Positions 28,593 through 36,309 of a DNA stretch of 39,681 nucleotides are shown here, piece after piece. The stretch comes from Actinokineospora spheciospongiae. Its GTDB lineage: Bacteria; Actinomycetota; Actinomycetes; Mycobacteriales; Pseudonocardiaceae. The stretch lies in NCBI RefSeq assembly GCF_000564855.1, contig NZ_AYXG01000246.1:1-39681 (forward strand), written 5' to 3'. Numbering within the stretch: position 1 is the first letter of the stretch; each line of letters opens with the position of its first letter. Below the pieces are notes generated by a model. It saw only the letters and a list, made by a program, of their open reading frames with translations. It was not told where the DNA came from and made no database searches. The position numbers and the translations under genes are program-made.

Positions 28593-29171
28593 TCAGGCGC
28601 CGTCGTCGGGTCCCAGACCGCTGCGGTACTCGAGGAGTCCTTCGACCCCGCGCAGGAACGTCGCGCAGATGGGTTCCGGGTCGGTCAGGCAGCCCGCGGC
28701 CATGGCGCCGTCGCGCAGCATGGCGAAGTGCCTGCCCGCGGGTTCCGGATCGGGCTTCCCGGTGTCGGTGAAGAGTTCGGTGATCGCGGCCAGGAACCAC
28801 TGCCGGTGCCCGAGCACCGCCCGGTGGACCGGGTGGGCCGGGTCGGGGTACTCGGCGGCGGCGTTGAGGAACGCGCAGCCCCGGAAGCCGGGGCCGCGGA
28901 TGTCGTCGGCGATGGACCGAGCGACGGTCCGGATGACGTCTTCGGGGAGCGCGTCCCGGGACCGCGCGGCGTCCACGCGCGCGCGGATCGCCTCGTCGGC
29001 CAGGGTCAGGTAGGCGACAACGAGGTCGTCCTTGCCCGGGAAGTGCCGGTACAGCGTCGCTCGGGTCACCCCCGCTGTGGCGATGATGCGATCGATGCCC
29101 ACGGAGTGGAGCCCTTCGGCGTAGAACAACCCGCTGGCCGTGCTGAGCAGGCGCGCCCGTGCTTCCGACAT
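28593..29171 (-). CDS. TetR-family transcriptional repressor
   Basis: A 192-residue TetR regulator. The N-terminal helix-turn-helix is clear (residues about 5-50: LLSTASGLFYAEGLHSVGID, then TAGVTRATLYRHFPGKDDLV), and the rest is a helical ligand domain with FRGCAFLNAAAEYPDPAHPV, which is typical of the YcdC/TetR-C group. The ATG at 29171 follows AAGGAGAGG; an upstream frame start at 29231 would cover the operators. It is divergent from the membrane protein at 29304, and two identical 14-bp operator-like elements lie between them, so it most likely represses itself and that gene. Confidence 0.92.
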   Translation of the reverse strand: MSEARARLLSTASGLFYAEGLHSVGIDRIIATAGVTRATLYRHFPGKDDLVVAYLTLADEAIRARVDAARSRDALPEDVIRTVARSIADDIRGPGFRGCAFLNAAAEYPDPAHPVHRAVLGHRQWFLAAITELFTDTGKPDPEPAGRHFAMLRDGAMAAGCLTDPEPICATFLRGVEGLLEYRSGLGPDDGA

Positions 29172-29211
29172 CCACCTCTCCTTCCCGAGTTCCGCCTCGA
29201 CGCTAGCAGAC

Positions 29212-29272
29212 AGAACGATCGGTCTTGACATGGACGGAACCGTGACCCAAGGTTGAGTAGACCGATCGTTCT
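29212..29272. promoter_or_regulatory. Paired TetR-type operators overlapping divergent promoters
   Basis: AGAACGATCGGTCT (29212-29225) and AGACCGATCGTTCT (29259-29272) are exact reverse complements, and each is itself nearly palindromic around CGATCG. The element TTGACA (29225-29230) with a 17-base spacer to CAAGGT is a candidate promoter for the plus-strand membrane gene, so the two sites bracket it. The layout fits two dimers of the adjacent TetR protein blocking both directions. Confidence 0.75.
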
Positions 29273-29303
29273 ATCTACCTGATGCGGCCGAAAGAGGAAT
29301 CCG

Positions 29304-29879
29304 ATGTCGACTTCCACCCACACCGATGCCACCGGCACCGCGGCTGATGTCGCGGGCACGACCACGGGATTGCGGAACCTGTACTACGCCCGCTTCGGCT
29401 TCGCCGTCGTCTGGGCGGGCCTGGTGGCGCTGACCGCTTCGGCGCTCACCCCGGTCAGCATCGCCCTGCTGGTGGTCTACCCGTTGTTCGACGTCGCCGC
29501 GGCCGTGGTCGACTTCCGCTCCTCGGGCACCGCCCGGCCGCGGGTGCCGCTGTACGCCAACATGGCGCTGAGCCTGCTCGCCGCCATCGGGTTGGCCATC
29601 GCCGTCACCTCCGGCATCCCGGACGTGCTGCGGGTGTGGGGTGCCTGGGCGATCACCGCGGGCATCGTGCAGCTCATCGTGGCGGTCCTGCGGCGCGGGC
29701 TCGGCGGCCAGTGGGCGATGGTCCTCAGCGGCGGCATCTCCGCCGTCGCGGGCACGAGCTTCGTCGTCCAGGCCGCTGGTGCGGGCGCGTCGCTCAGCAC
29801 CGTCGCCGGGTACGCGACGCTGGGCGGTGTCTTCTTCCTGGTCTCGGCGATCCGCCTGCACCGCCGCGCGGCCGGGTGA
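29304..29879 (+). CDS. Integral membrane protein (DUF308/HdeD-like), probable TetR target
   Basis: A 191-residue protein with about six membrane segments, for example FAVVWAGLVALTASALT, SIALLVVYPLFDVAAAVV and MALSLLAAIGLAIAVTSG. The hairpin-like arrangement and the pattern GAWAITAGIVQLIVAVLRR resemble small HdeD/DUF308-type membrane proteins; the precise family is uncertain. The ATG at 29304 follows AGAGGAA. It is transcribed away from the TetR gene, with two operators in between, so it is probably induced when the TetR ligand is present. The next gene is convergent, its stop codon beginning five bases after this one. Confidence 0.75.
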   Translation: MSTSTHTDATGTAADVAGTTTGLRNLYYARFGFAVVWAGLVALTASALTPVSIALLVVYPLFDVAAAVVDFRSSGTARPRVPLYANMALSLLAAIGLAIAVTSGIPDVLRVWGAWAITAGIVQLIVAVLRRGLGGQWAMVLSGGISAVAGTSFVVQAAGAGASLSTVAGYATLGGVFFLVSAIRLHRRAAG

Positions 29880-29884
29880 CCCGG

Positions 29885-30367
29885 TCAGCCGATCAGGATC
29901 TGCGGTGAGAGCACCTTGAGCATGGCGTTGGTCCACTTGAGCTGGCGCAGGGTGTCCGGGTGGCAGCGCTGGGCCAGTGCGAGCAGGTCGAGTTCGCGCG
30001 CCGCCTGGGCGGCCTGGGCGAGCAGTTCCCAGTCCACCGACAGGCCCGCGGTCGTGCGGTGCAGGGCGCGGAGGTCGCGCAGGAGGAGCAGCCCCGGTTC
30101 GGGGCGGTGGACGGCGAGTTCGCTGATGGTGGTGCGCAGCGGGGCCAGCAGGCCGGGGCGGTCGGCGCTGTGGGCGTCCAGGCCCAGGCCGCGGCTGCGG
30201 GCGGTGGCGGCGAGGTCGCGGACGTGCCGCGCGGACCACTCGGCGAGGTCGAGGGCGACGTGGTGGACCTCGTGCTCCACCCTGTGCCGCTCGGCCGCCC
30301 GGCGGAGGTTGCGGGCCAGCGCGGTCTCGGCGCGGTGCAGTTCGCGCAGGACGAGGTTCAGCTTCAC
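29885..30367 (-). CDS. Small helical protein coupled to the molybdopterin oxidoreductase
   Basis: A 160-residue, almost wholly helical protein. Its first half has repeated His and Glu positions in ELHRAETALARNL, EHEVHHVALDLAEWSARHV and DLAATARSRGL that look like a four-helix, ferritin-like arrangement, and its second half has HPDTLRQLKWTNAMLKVLSP. I do not recognise the family. The GTG at 30367 overlaps the stop of the oxidoreductase gene (GTGA), so the two are made together, and it may be a partner, cofactor-handling or electron-transfer subunit of that enzyme. There is no signal peptide. Confidence 0.7.
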   Translation of the reverse strand: MKLNLVLRELHRAETALARNLRRAAERHRVEHEVHHVALDLAEWSARHVRDLAATARSRGLGLDAHSADRPGLLAPLRTTISELAVHRPEPGLLLLRDLRALHRTTAGLSVDWELLAQAAQAARELDLLALAQRCHPDTLRQLKWTNAMLKVLSPQILIG

Positions 30368-32835
30368 CGGGCACCGCCTGCGGTCTGCTCCGCCGCGTGG
30401 GTTTCCTGGACCGTGGCGGCCGGGCCGCCCGTGGTGGCGGGAACGGTCGGGTCGAGCGGTGTGGCCGCGCCGGTGGTGGGGGCGGCCGCGGGGCGGTCGC
30501 CCGCGGCGATCCGGGTCAGCGCGGCGGCGGCGGTCTTGAAGAGGGGTTGCTTCGACACCGGGTCCCAATCGGTCATGGTCAGCTCGTTGGCCGCGCGGTG
30601 GTGCTCGCGGTCGCCGTCCGGTGGCGCCTCGGTGTCCCAGTAGCCGTAGTGGAAGGGGAGGAACAGCACGCCGGGCCGGATGGCGGACACGCGGGCGTGG
30701 GCGCGGACCGACCCGCGCGGGGTGCTCACCTCCACCAGGTCGCCCTCGGTGACGCCGTGCGCTTCGGCGTCGGGGGCGGAGACCTCAACCCACACCTCGG
30801 GGGCGGCGTCGCGCAACTGGGGGGTGCGGCCGGTCTTGGTGCGGGTGTGGAAGTGGTAGACGGTGCGGCCGGTGATCAGCGACAGCGGGAACTCCTCGCC
30901 GGGGCGCTCGTGCGGCGGGACGTAGTCGGCCGCCTTGAGCATGGCCTTGCCGTCGGGGTTCATGGCCCGGTACTCGGTGGCCTCCATCGGAGCGCCGGTC
31001 ACCAGGTCGCGGCCGTAGTTCTCGCAGTAGTCGGGTGCGGCGAAGAACTTCCCGTCCGCGTAGAGGCGTTCGGTGCCGTCGGGGTGCTCGGCGTTGCACG
31101 GCCACTGCACGCCGCTGCGTTCGGCGAGCATGTCGTAGTCCAGTCCGGAGTAGTCGCACGGCCTGCCCGCGCTGGCCCGCTGCCAGGCGGCGAACGCCGA
31201 CTCCGGGTCGTGCCACGGCGGGAACCGCGCGCCGTCGCGGTCGCGGAAGTCCATGCGGCGGGCGTAGTCGAGGAAGATGTCCAGGTCGGCGCGGGCTTGC
31301 CCGGGTGGGTCGACGGCCCGGCGGGACAGGTGCACGGTGCGGTCGGCGTTGGTGAAGGTGCCGGTCTTCTCCCCCCACGCGGCGGCGGGCAGCACGACGT
31401 CGGCCAGCTCGGCGGTCTCGGTGCGGAAGATGTCCTGCACGACCAGGAACAGCCGGTCCTGGCCGAGGATCGACCGGACCCGGGCCAGCTCGGGCAGGGA
31501 CACGGCGGGGTTGGTGGCGCTGACCCACAGCATCCGCAGGGAGCCGTTCTCCGCGTAGCGCAGCATCTGCATGAGGTGCGTCGGCGGCGAGAAGTGCGGG
31601 ATGGCGTTCGCGTCGAGGTTCCACAGCTCGGTCAGGTCCGCCACGTGCGCGTCGTTGTTCCAGTTGCGGAAGCCCACCAGGTCGCCGTCGGCGCCGCACT
31701 CCCGGGTGTTCTCGGCGGTGGGCTGCCCGTTCATCTGGAGCACGCCCGCGCCCGGCTTGCCGATCATTCCGCGCAGCAGGTGCAGGTTGTTGACCTGCAC
31801 CGCGGCGGCGGTGGCCTGGTTGGACTGGTAGAAGCCCTGGAGCACGGTGGACAGCAGGCGCCGGGCGCCGCCGAGGACGCGGGCGGCGTGCCGGATCTCC
31901 TCGGCGGGTACCCCGCAGATCGCCGCGGCCCGCTCGGGCGGCCACTGCCGCACCTGTTCGGCGAGGTCGGCGAAGCCCACGGTGGACCGCTCGACGAAGT
32001 CGTGGTCGACCCGGTCGTGCGCGACGACCTCGTGCAGCAGGCCGTTCATCAGGGCGACGTTCGTGCCGGGCAGCGGGGCGAGGTGGACGGTGGCGGCGCG
32101 GGCGACCGCGGTGGTGCGCGGGTCGACGCAGACCAGCAGCGGCGGGTTCGGCCCGGCCAGCCGGTCGAGCATCCGGGACCACAGCACGGTCTGCGTCTCG
32201 GCGACGTTGTGGCCGAACAGGGCGATCACGTCGGCGTGGTCGACGTCGGTGTAGGAGCCGGGCTGGCCGTCGCAGCCGAAGGACTCCTTGAGGGCGGCCG
32301 CGGCGGTGGCGGTGCACAGCCGGGTGTTGCCGTCGACGTGGTTGGTGCCGATCGCCCCGTGGGCGACGGCGGCGAGGGTGTAGTACTCCTCGGCGAAGAG
32401 CTGGCCGCTGGTGTAGAAGCCGATCGAACCGGGGCCGCGGTCGCCCAGCAGCGCCCGGCTGCGCTCGACGACCCGCCCCATGGCCTCGTCCCAGCTCGCC
32501 TCGACCAGCCTGCCGCCGTCGCGGACCAGGGGTGTGGTGAGCCGGTCGGCGGAGCGGTTGGCCTGCCAGGCGAACAGGTCCTTGGGGTCGAGCCTGCCGT
32601 GGTTGACCCGGTCGTCGGCCCGGCCGCGGACCCCGACCACCCGCCCGTCCTTGACCGCGAGGTGCAGGCCGTCGCCGTTGGAGTGCAGCACCGAGGCCGT
32701 GGGCACCCACTCGTCGACGTCGTCGGCGGTCACCCCGTCGGCGAGCCGGGTGTCCACCCGCGTGGGCCACCGCTCCCCCGGCCCGTAGGGCGTCCTGGTG
32801 CCCCAGGGCTCGGCGATCCCGTCGCGGCTGGGCAT
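30364..32835 (-). CDS. Molybdopterin-dependent oxidoreductase lacking the N-terminal Fe-S cysteines
   Basis: An 823-residue protein of the Mo-bisPGD family, nearest in pattern to assimilatory nitrate reductase/formate dehydrogenase-like enzymes. Visible marks: VKDGRVVGVRGRADDRVNHG near the N-terminus, Mo-ligand Cys174 in NTRLCTATAAAALKESFG, GHNVAETQ, KPGAGVLQMNGQPTAENTRE, and the C-terminal domain with LITGRTVYHFHTRTKTGR and VEVSTPRGSVRAHARV. The segment that normally holds three or four cysteines for a 4Fe-4S cluster reads SVLHSNGDG (residues 48-56), with Ser, His and Asp where Cys would be. There is no Tat signal, so it should be cytoplasmic. The ATG at 32835 follows GAGGAG. The last 40 residues are a Thr/Ala/Pro-rich tail. 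Substrate unknown. Confidence 0.88.
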   Translation of the reverse strand: MPSRDGIAEPWGTRTPYGPGERWPTRVDTRLADGVTADDVDEWVPTASVLHSNGDGLHLAVKDGRVVGVRGRADDRVNHGRLDPKDLFAWQANRSADRLTTPLVRDGGRLVEASWDEAMGRVVERSRALLGDRGPGSIGFYTSGQLFAEEYYTLAAVAHGAIGTNHVDGNTRLCTATAAAALKESFGCDGQPGSYTDVDHADVIALFGHNVAETQTVLWSRMLDRLAGPNPPLLVCVDPRTTAVARAATVHLAPLPGTNVALMNGLLHEVVAHDRVDHDFVERSTVGFADLAEQVRQWPPERAAAICGVPAEEIRHAARVLGGARRLLSTVLQGFYQSNQATAAAVQVNNLHLLRGMIGKPGAGVLQMNGQPTAENTRECGADGDLVGFRNWNNDAHVADLTELWNLDANAIPHFSPPTHLMQMLRYAENGSLRMLWVSATNPAVSLPELARVRSILGQDRLFLVVQDIFRTETAELADVVLPAAAWGEKTGTFTNADRTVHLSRRAVDPPGQARADLDIFLDYARRMDFRDRDGARFPPWHDPESAFAAWQRASAGRPCDYSGLDYDMLAERSGVQWPCNAEHPDGTERLYADGKFFAAPDYCENYGRDLVTGAPMEATEYRAMNPDGKAMLKAADYVPPHERPGEEFPLSLITGRTVYHFHTRTKTGRTPQLRDAAPEVWVEVSAPDAEAHGVTEGDLVEVSTPRGSVRAHARVSAIRPGVLFLPFHYGYWDTEAPPDGDREHHRAANELTMTDWDPVSKQPLFKTAAAALTRIAAGDRPAAAPTTGAATPLDPTVPATTGGPAATVQETHAAEQTAGGAR

Positions 32836-32972
32836 GGCGGCTCCTCGTCCGGTGGTCCGACCGGGTTGCGGTACCCGGCGCGGCACGGGTCAAACGCGGT
32901 GCGGGCCGCACGGTCGGATGATCTCCACCGCCGGGGCGGGTTGACCGGGTCGGGAACGGGTAGTCGGGGGCC

Positions 32973-33482
32973 ATGGCGACTCGTGATCTGTTGTCCTCGG
33001 TGGAATCGGTGCGGGCGTTGGACCGCGTGGCCGACATGCTCGGTCGGGTCCGGCTGCCCGAGGCGGTGGAGGCGGCGCTGCGCGGGCGGTTCCTCGGGCA
33101 CCCCGTGCACCCGATCCTCATCACGCTGCCGGTGGGCACGTGGACGGCTGCGGCGGTCGCCGACTTCCTGCTGCACGACGACGACACCGCCCGCAAGCTG
33201 GTGGGCATCGGGCTCGCGGCCACCCCCGCCGCCGTGCTGACCGGGCTGGTGGAACTGGCCACCGTCACCGACCCGCGCGGCAGGCGGGTGGGGGCGCTGC
33301 ACGCGCTGTCCAACGCGACGGCCACGGTGTGCTTCCTGGCGTCCTACCGGGCGCGGCGGCGGGGTGCCCGCAAGGCCGGGGTGACCTGGTCGGTGCTGGG
33401 CCTGACCGCGGTGAGCGTCGGCGGCGCCCTCGGTGGGCACCTGGCCTACGCGCTGGGCGCGGGCGTCCACCGGGAGAGCTGA
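32973..33482 (+). CDS. DUF2231-family membrane protein
   Basis: A 169-residue protein with about four membrane segments. The DUF2231 mark is LGHPVHPILITLPVGTW (residues about 41-57), followed by ATPAAVLTGLVELATV and LHALSNATATVCFLASY. Members of the family are uncharacterised membrane proteins, some near redox enzymes. The ATG at 32973 follows GGGGG. It is divergent from the molybdopterin oxidoreductase with a 137-bp space, so the two may share control. Confidence 0.85.
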   Translation: MATRDLLSSVESVRALDRVADMLGRVRLPEAVEAALRGRFLGHPVHPILITLPVGTWTAAAVADFLLHDDDTARKLVGIGLAATPAAVLTGLVELATVTDPRGRRVGALHALSNATATVCFLASYRARRRGARKAGVTWSVLGLTAVSVGGALGGHLAYALGAGVHRES

Positions 33483-33549
33483 TACCACGCCCGGCTGCGC
33501 CCCGCACGGCGCGGGAAGTGGGCTCTCCCACGTTTCAAACCGCGAATCT

Positions 33550-33571
33550 CCTGTGTGGAAGGTGACACAGG
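33550..33571. promoter_or_regulatory. 22-bp inverted repeat upstream of the methyltransferase/carotenoid region
   Basis: CCTGTGT (33550-33556) and ACACAGG (33565-33571) are perfect arms around an 8-bp centre, about 90 bp before the methyltransferase start. This is a plausible operator for the plus-strand genes that follow. A short hairpin GTGGG-CTCT-CCCAC (33518-33531) just before it may terminate the DUF2231 gene, but is weak. Confidence 0.45.
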
Positions 33572-33656
33572 TCGCGCCTGGTCAGATGGGTGTTACGGGG
33601 GCGTTTCTCCGTGCCGCACCGGGGTAAACAGCCTCGGGCGACGAATGGAGACGGCC

Positions 33657-34355
33657 ATGACCACAATGGATCTCACCCCCGACGAGCTCGAGCCGGAGGG
33701 TCTTCCCACGGCGGTGTTGCGACTGCCCGGCGTGTACCGACCGCAGGAGGACACGAGGCTGTTGACCCGCGCGATCGCCGCCGCGGGCGTGCGTCGCGGC
33801 GCGCGGGTGCTGGACCTGTGCACCGGGACCGGTGCGCAGGCCGTTGCCGCCGCCAAGGCGGGTGCGGGGTCGGTCACCGCCGTGGACGTCTCCCGGCGCG
33901 CGCTGGCAGCGGCCTGGCTCAACGGCGTGCTGAACCGCGCCCCGGTGCGGGTGCGCCACGGCGGCGTGTCCACCGTGGTGGGGTCGGGGCCCTACGACGT
34001 GGTGGTGGCCAACCCGCCCTATGTGCCGTGCCCCACGCCCACCACCCCCTCGACCCGGGCCTGGGACGCGGGCCCGGACGGGCGGGCGGTGCTCGACGAG
34101 CTGTGCCCCGCCGCTGCCGGGCTGCTGCGCCCGGGTGGTTTCCTGCTGCTGGTCCACTCCGAGGTCGCCGACGTGCCCCGCTCCCTGAGCCAGCTCCAGG
34201 CAGGCGGGCTGCGCGCGGAGGTCGTCTCCCGGACCAGGGTCCCCTTCGGCCCGGTCATGCGCGAGCGGGCGCCTTACCTGCTCGAGCGTGGCCTGATCGG
34301 GCCGGACGAGGACACCGAGATCGTCACGGTGCTGCGGGCCGACCGCGTGGCGTGA
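33657..34355 (+). CDS. HemK/PrmC-like class I methyltransferase
   Basis: A 232-residue SAM-dependent methyltransferase. The SAM-binding motif is VLDLCTGTGAQAVAAAKAGA (residues 51-70), followed by AVDVSRRAL, and the catalytic motif NPPY lies at 119-122 (VVVANPPYVPCP). NPPY is typical of enzymes that methylate amide or ring nitrogens, for example the release-factor glutamine methyltransferase; short single-domain members such as this one occur widely in actinobacteria with unknown targets. The ATG at 33657 follows GGAG. About 95 bp separate it from the next gene, so it may or may not belong to the carotenoid operon. Confidence 0.85.
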   Translation: MTTMDLTPDELEPEGLPTAVLRLPGVYRPQEDTRLLTRAIAAAGVRRGARVLDLCTGTGAQAVAAAKAGAGSVTAVDVSRRALAAAWLNGVLNRAPVRVRHGGVSTVVGSGPYDVVVANPPYVPCPTPTTPSTRAWDAGPDGRAVLDELCPAAAGLLRPGGFLLLVHSEVADVPRSLSQLQAGGLRAEVVSRTRVPFGPVMRERAPYLLERGLIGPDEDTEIVTVLRADRVA

Positions 34356-34450
34356 CCCGATCGGGCGAGCACCGGTCCCCAACGGGTCGATGAGTGCCGC
34401 CACGAGCGGAATGTTGTCGTTTGTCCTATCCCGGTTGGGTATACCGGGGC

Positions 34451-34972
34451 ATGGGTTCACGGACCGAGCGCACCCCGGGTGCGCCGCGCCGCGGTGGCAC
34501 CGCGGGTGGCGCCCCGGGGTGCGACGTCGTGGTACGGGGGAACGATCTGAGTTGGCTGGGTCCGCCCGGCGACCGGGAAGAGCGCGGGCGCCCGCACCGC
34601 GGCCACTTCGCCATGACCCCGACGACGGCCTTCGGCCGCGCACTGGGGTTGTCCGGGCTCGCGGTGCGGGTGGACGACCGCCACGTCCTGGTGCGACTGG
34701 GCCCGTGGCGGCTGCGCAGGTCCTGCGACCGGCTGGCCGAGGTGGGCGGGCGTCCCCGTGGTCCCGCCGCCGTGGCCGCCGCGCTGCTCGCCGCGGTGTG
34801 TGGCCGGGACCACGTGGTGTGCGTGCGCTTCCGGCACGGCGTGCGGGGAGGGCGCGGACCCCGCACGATTGTGGTCGGGGTCGACGACCCGAGGGGGTTG
34901 ACCCGGATGCTCCGCCAGCACATCGAAGCGCGCGAGGTCGGCACCGGGGCGGGCACCGGCACCAGGTCATGA
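34451..34972 (+). CDS. Small protein of unknown function ahead of crtE
   Basis: A probable gene of 173 residues; its C-terminal two thirds look protein-like (GLAVRVDDRHVLVRLGPWRL ... VVCVRFRHGVRGGRGPRTIVV ... DDPRGLTRMLRQHIE), suggesting a small beta-rich domain of PH-like type. The N-terminal 50 residues are Gly/Arg-rich, so the true start could be the ATG at 34613 (120 residues); neither has a good ribosome binding site. The stop at 34970-34972 is only 10 bp before the GTG of crtE and the GGAGG of crtE lies between, which suggests co-transcription. A GGTATACC palindrome (34438-34445) lies just upstream of the ATG at 34451. Function unknown. Confidence 0.5.
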   Translation: MGSRTERTPGAPRRGGTAGGAPGCDVVVRGNDLSWLGPPGDREERGRPHRGHFAMTPTTAFGRALGLSGLAVRVDDRHVLVRLGPWRLRRSCDRLAEVGGRPRGPAAVAAALLAAVCGRDHVVCVRFRHGVRGGRGPRTIVVGVDDPRGLTRMLRQHIEAREVGTGAGTGTRS

Positions 34973-34982
34973 CGGAGGTTCT

Positions 34983-36086
34983 GTGAGGTTCACCGGCGAG
35001 GCGGCACCGAGGGCGGTCCGCAGGTCCGCGCACGAGGATTTCCCCGGGTGGCACCGCCGGGTGCGGGCGGAGGCCGCCGACCACGTCCGCGACTTCGTCG
35101 CCCGCCGGGCCGCCGAGCACCTGACCCCGGAGACCGAGGTGATCGGCCGGGTGCTGGTCGACTTCGTCGGCCGGGGCAAGTACCTGCGGTCGACGTTCGT
35201 GCTGGCGGGCTGGCTGTGCGGGGCGGCGCAGACCCCGGCCGCGCTGCGCGCCGCGGCCAGCGCCGAGCTGCTGCACTGCTTCGCGCTGATCCAGGACGAC
35301 GTCATGGACGAGTCGGCCACCCGCCGGGGCAGGCCCGCGGCGCACGTGCGCTTCGCCGACTGGCACCGCCGCTGCGGGCTGACCGGGTCGGCGGAGCGGT
35401 TCGGCGAGTCGGCGGCGGTGCTGGCGGCGGACCTGTGCCTGGTGTGGGCGGCGCAGATGCTGCGCGAGAGCGGGCTGTCCGCCGACGCGGTCACCAGGGC
35501 GCTGCCCCGCTACGACTGGCTGCGCGCGGAGCTGGCCGTGGGCCAGTTCCGGGACCTGGTGAACCAGGTGGCCGAGGAGCCGTCGCTGGGCGAGGTGCTG
35601 GCCGTGGCGCGGGCCAAGTCCGGGCACTACACGGTGCGCAGGCCGCTGGAGCTGGGCGCGGAGCTGGCGGGCTGCGACCAGGAGGTCATCGGCGCGCTGG
35701 GCGAGTACGGTGACGCGATCGGCGAGGCGTTCCAGCTCCGCGACGACCTGCTCGGCGTGTTCGGCGACCCGGCCGCCACCGGCAAGCCCCTCGGCGACGA
35801 CCTGCGGGCGGGCAAGGCCACCAGCGTGGTCGTGGTGGCCCGCGACCTGGCGACCCCCGCGCAGCGCCGCGAGCTGGACGGGCTGCGCGGCGGTGCGGCC
35901 GACGAGGCCGAGGTGCGGCGCTGGGTCCGGCTGATCGAGGGCACCGGGGCCCGCGCGGAGGTCGAGCGGCTCATCGACGAGCGGCTGCACCGGGGGGTGG
36001 CCGCGCTGGCGCCCGCCCCGATCCCGGTGGTGGCCCGCGACCACCTGACCGGTCTGGCGCTCGCGTGCGGCGAACGCGGCCGGTGA
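34983..36086 (+). CDS. crtE: Polyprenyl (geranylgeranyl) diphosphate synthase
   Basis: A 367-residue trans-prenyltransferase that would condense isopentenyl diphosphate units to GGPP, the carotenoid precursor. The first aspartate-rich motif is QDDVMDESATRRG (Asp105, Asp106, Asp109), the second QLRDDLLGVFGD (Asp254, Asp255), and GRGKYLRS and TGKPLGDDLRAGK are also typical. The residue two before the first Asp-rich motif region and the length agree with actinobacterial CrtE, but product chain length cannot be read with certainty. The GTG at 34983 has GGAGG at 34974-34978. Its stop (TGA, 36084-36086) overlaps a GTG in another frame. Desaturase and phytoene synthase genes follow. Confidence 0.92.
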   Translation: MRFTGEAAPRAVRRSAHEDFPGWHRRVRAEAADHVRDFVARRAAEHLTPETEVIGRVLVDFVGRGKYLRSTFVLAGWLCGAAQTPAALRAAASAELLHCFALIQDDVMDESATRRGRPAAHVRFADWHRRCGLTGSAERFGESAAVLAADLCLVWAAQMLRESGLSADAVTRALPRYDWLRAELAVGQFRDLVNQVAEEPSLGEVLAVARAKSGHYTVRRPLELGAELAGCDQEVIGALGEYGDAIGEAFQLRDDLLGVFGDPAATGKPLGDDLRAGKATSVVVVARDLATPAQRRELDGLRGGAADEAEVRRWVRLIEGTGARAEVERLIDERLHRGVAALAPAPIPVVARDHLTGLALACGERGR

Positions 36087-36130
36087 GCGCGATCGACCGG
36101 ACCGGCACCGGCCCGACGAGCACTCGTCGG

Positions 36131-36250
36131 ATGGGCACTGGTCGGATGGGCACTGGTCGGATGGGCACTGGTCGGATGGGCACTGGTCGGATGGGCACTG
36201 GTCGGATGGGCACTGGTCGGATGGGCACTGGTCGGATGGGCACTGGTCGG
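36131..36250. repeat. Eight perfect copies of a 15-bp tandem repeat between crtE and crtI
   Basis: ATGGGCACTGGTCGG is repeated eight times without a mismatch, with decayed copies at each end (about 36118-36130 and 36251-36262). The array lies within the 223-bp spacer between crtE and crtI, inside the presumed operon. Since 15 is a multiple of three, copy changes keep the reading frame; one frame reads MGTGR and another DGHWS, both without stops. The perfect identity implies recent expansion. Confidence 0.95.
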
Positions 36251-36309
36251 ATGGGCACGAGACGATCGACGACGGCGGGGACGTGGAACACGACCATGGG
36301 GGACGGCAC

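Noticed and set aside
34390-34986. A second, overlapping 198-codon frame in the gene before crtE
   Set aside because: Its translation is Ala/Arg/Gly-rich without patterned hydrophobic residues; the frame at 34451-34972 is more protein-like and ends just before the crtE ribosome binding site.
36131-36250. CRISPR array
   Set aside because: The 15-bp units are directly joined with no spacers, and there are no cas genes.
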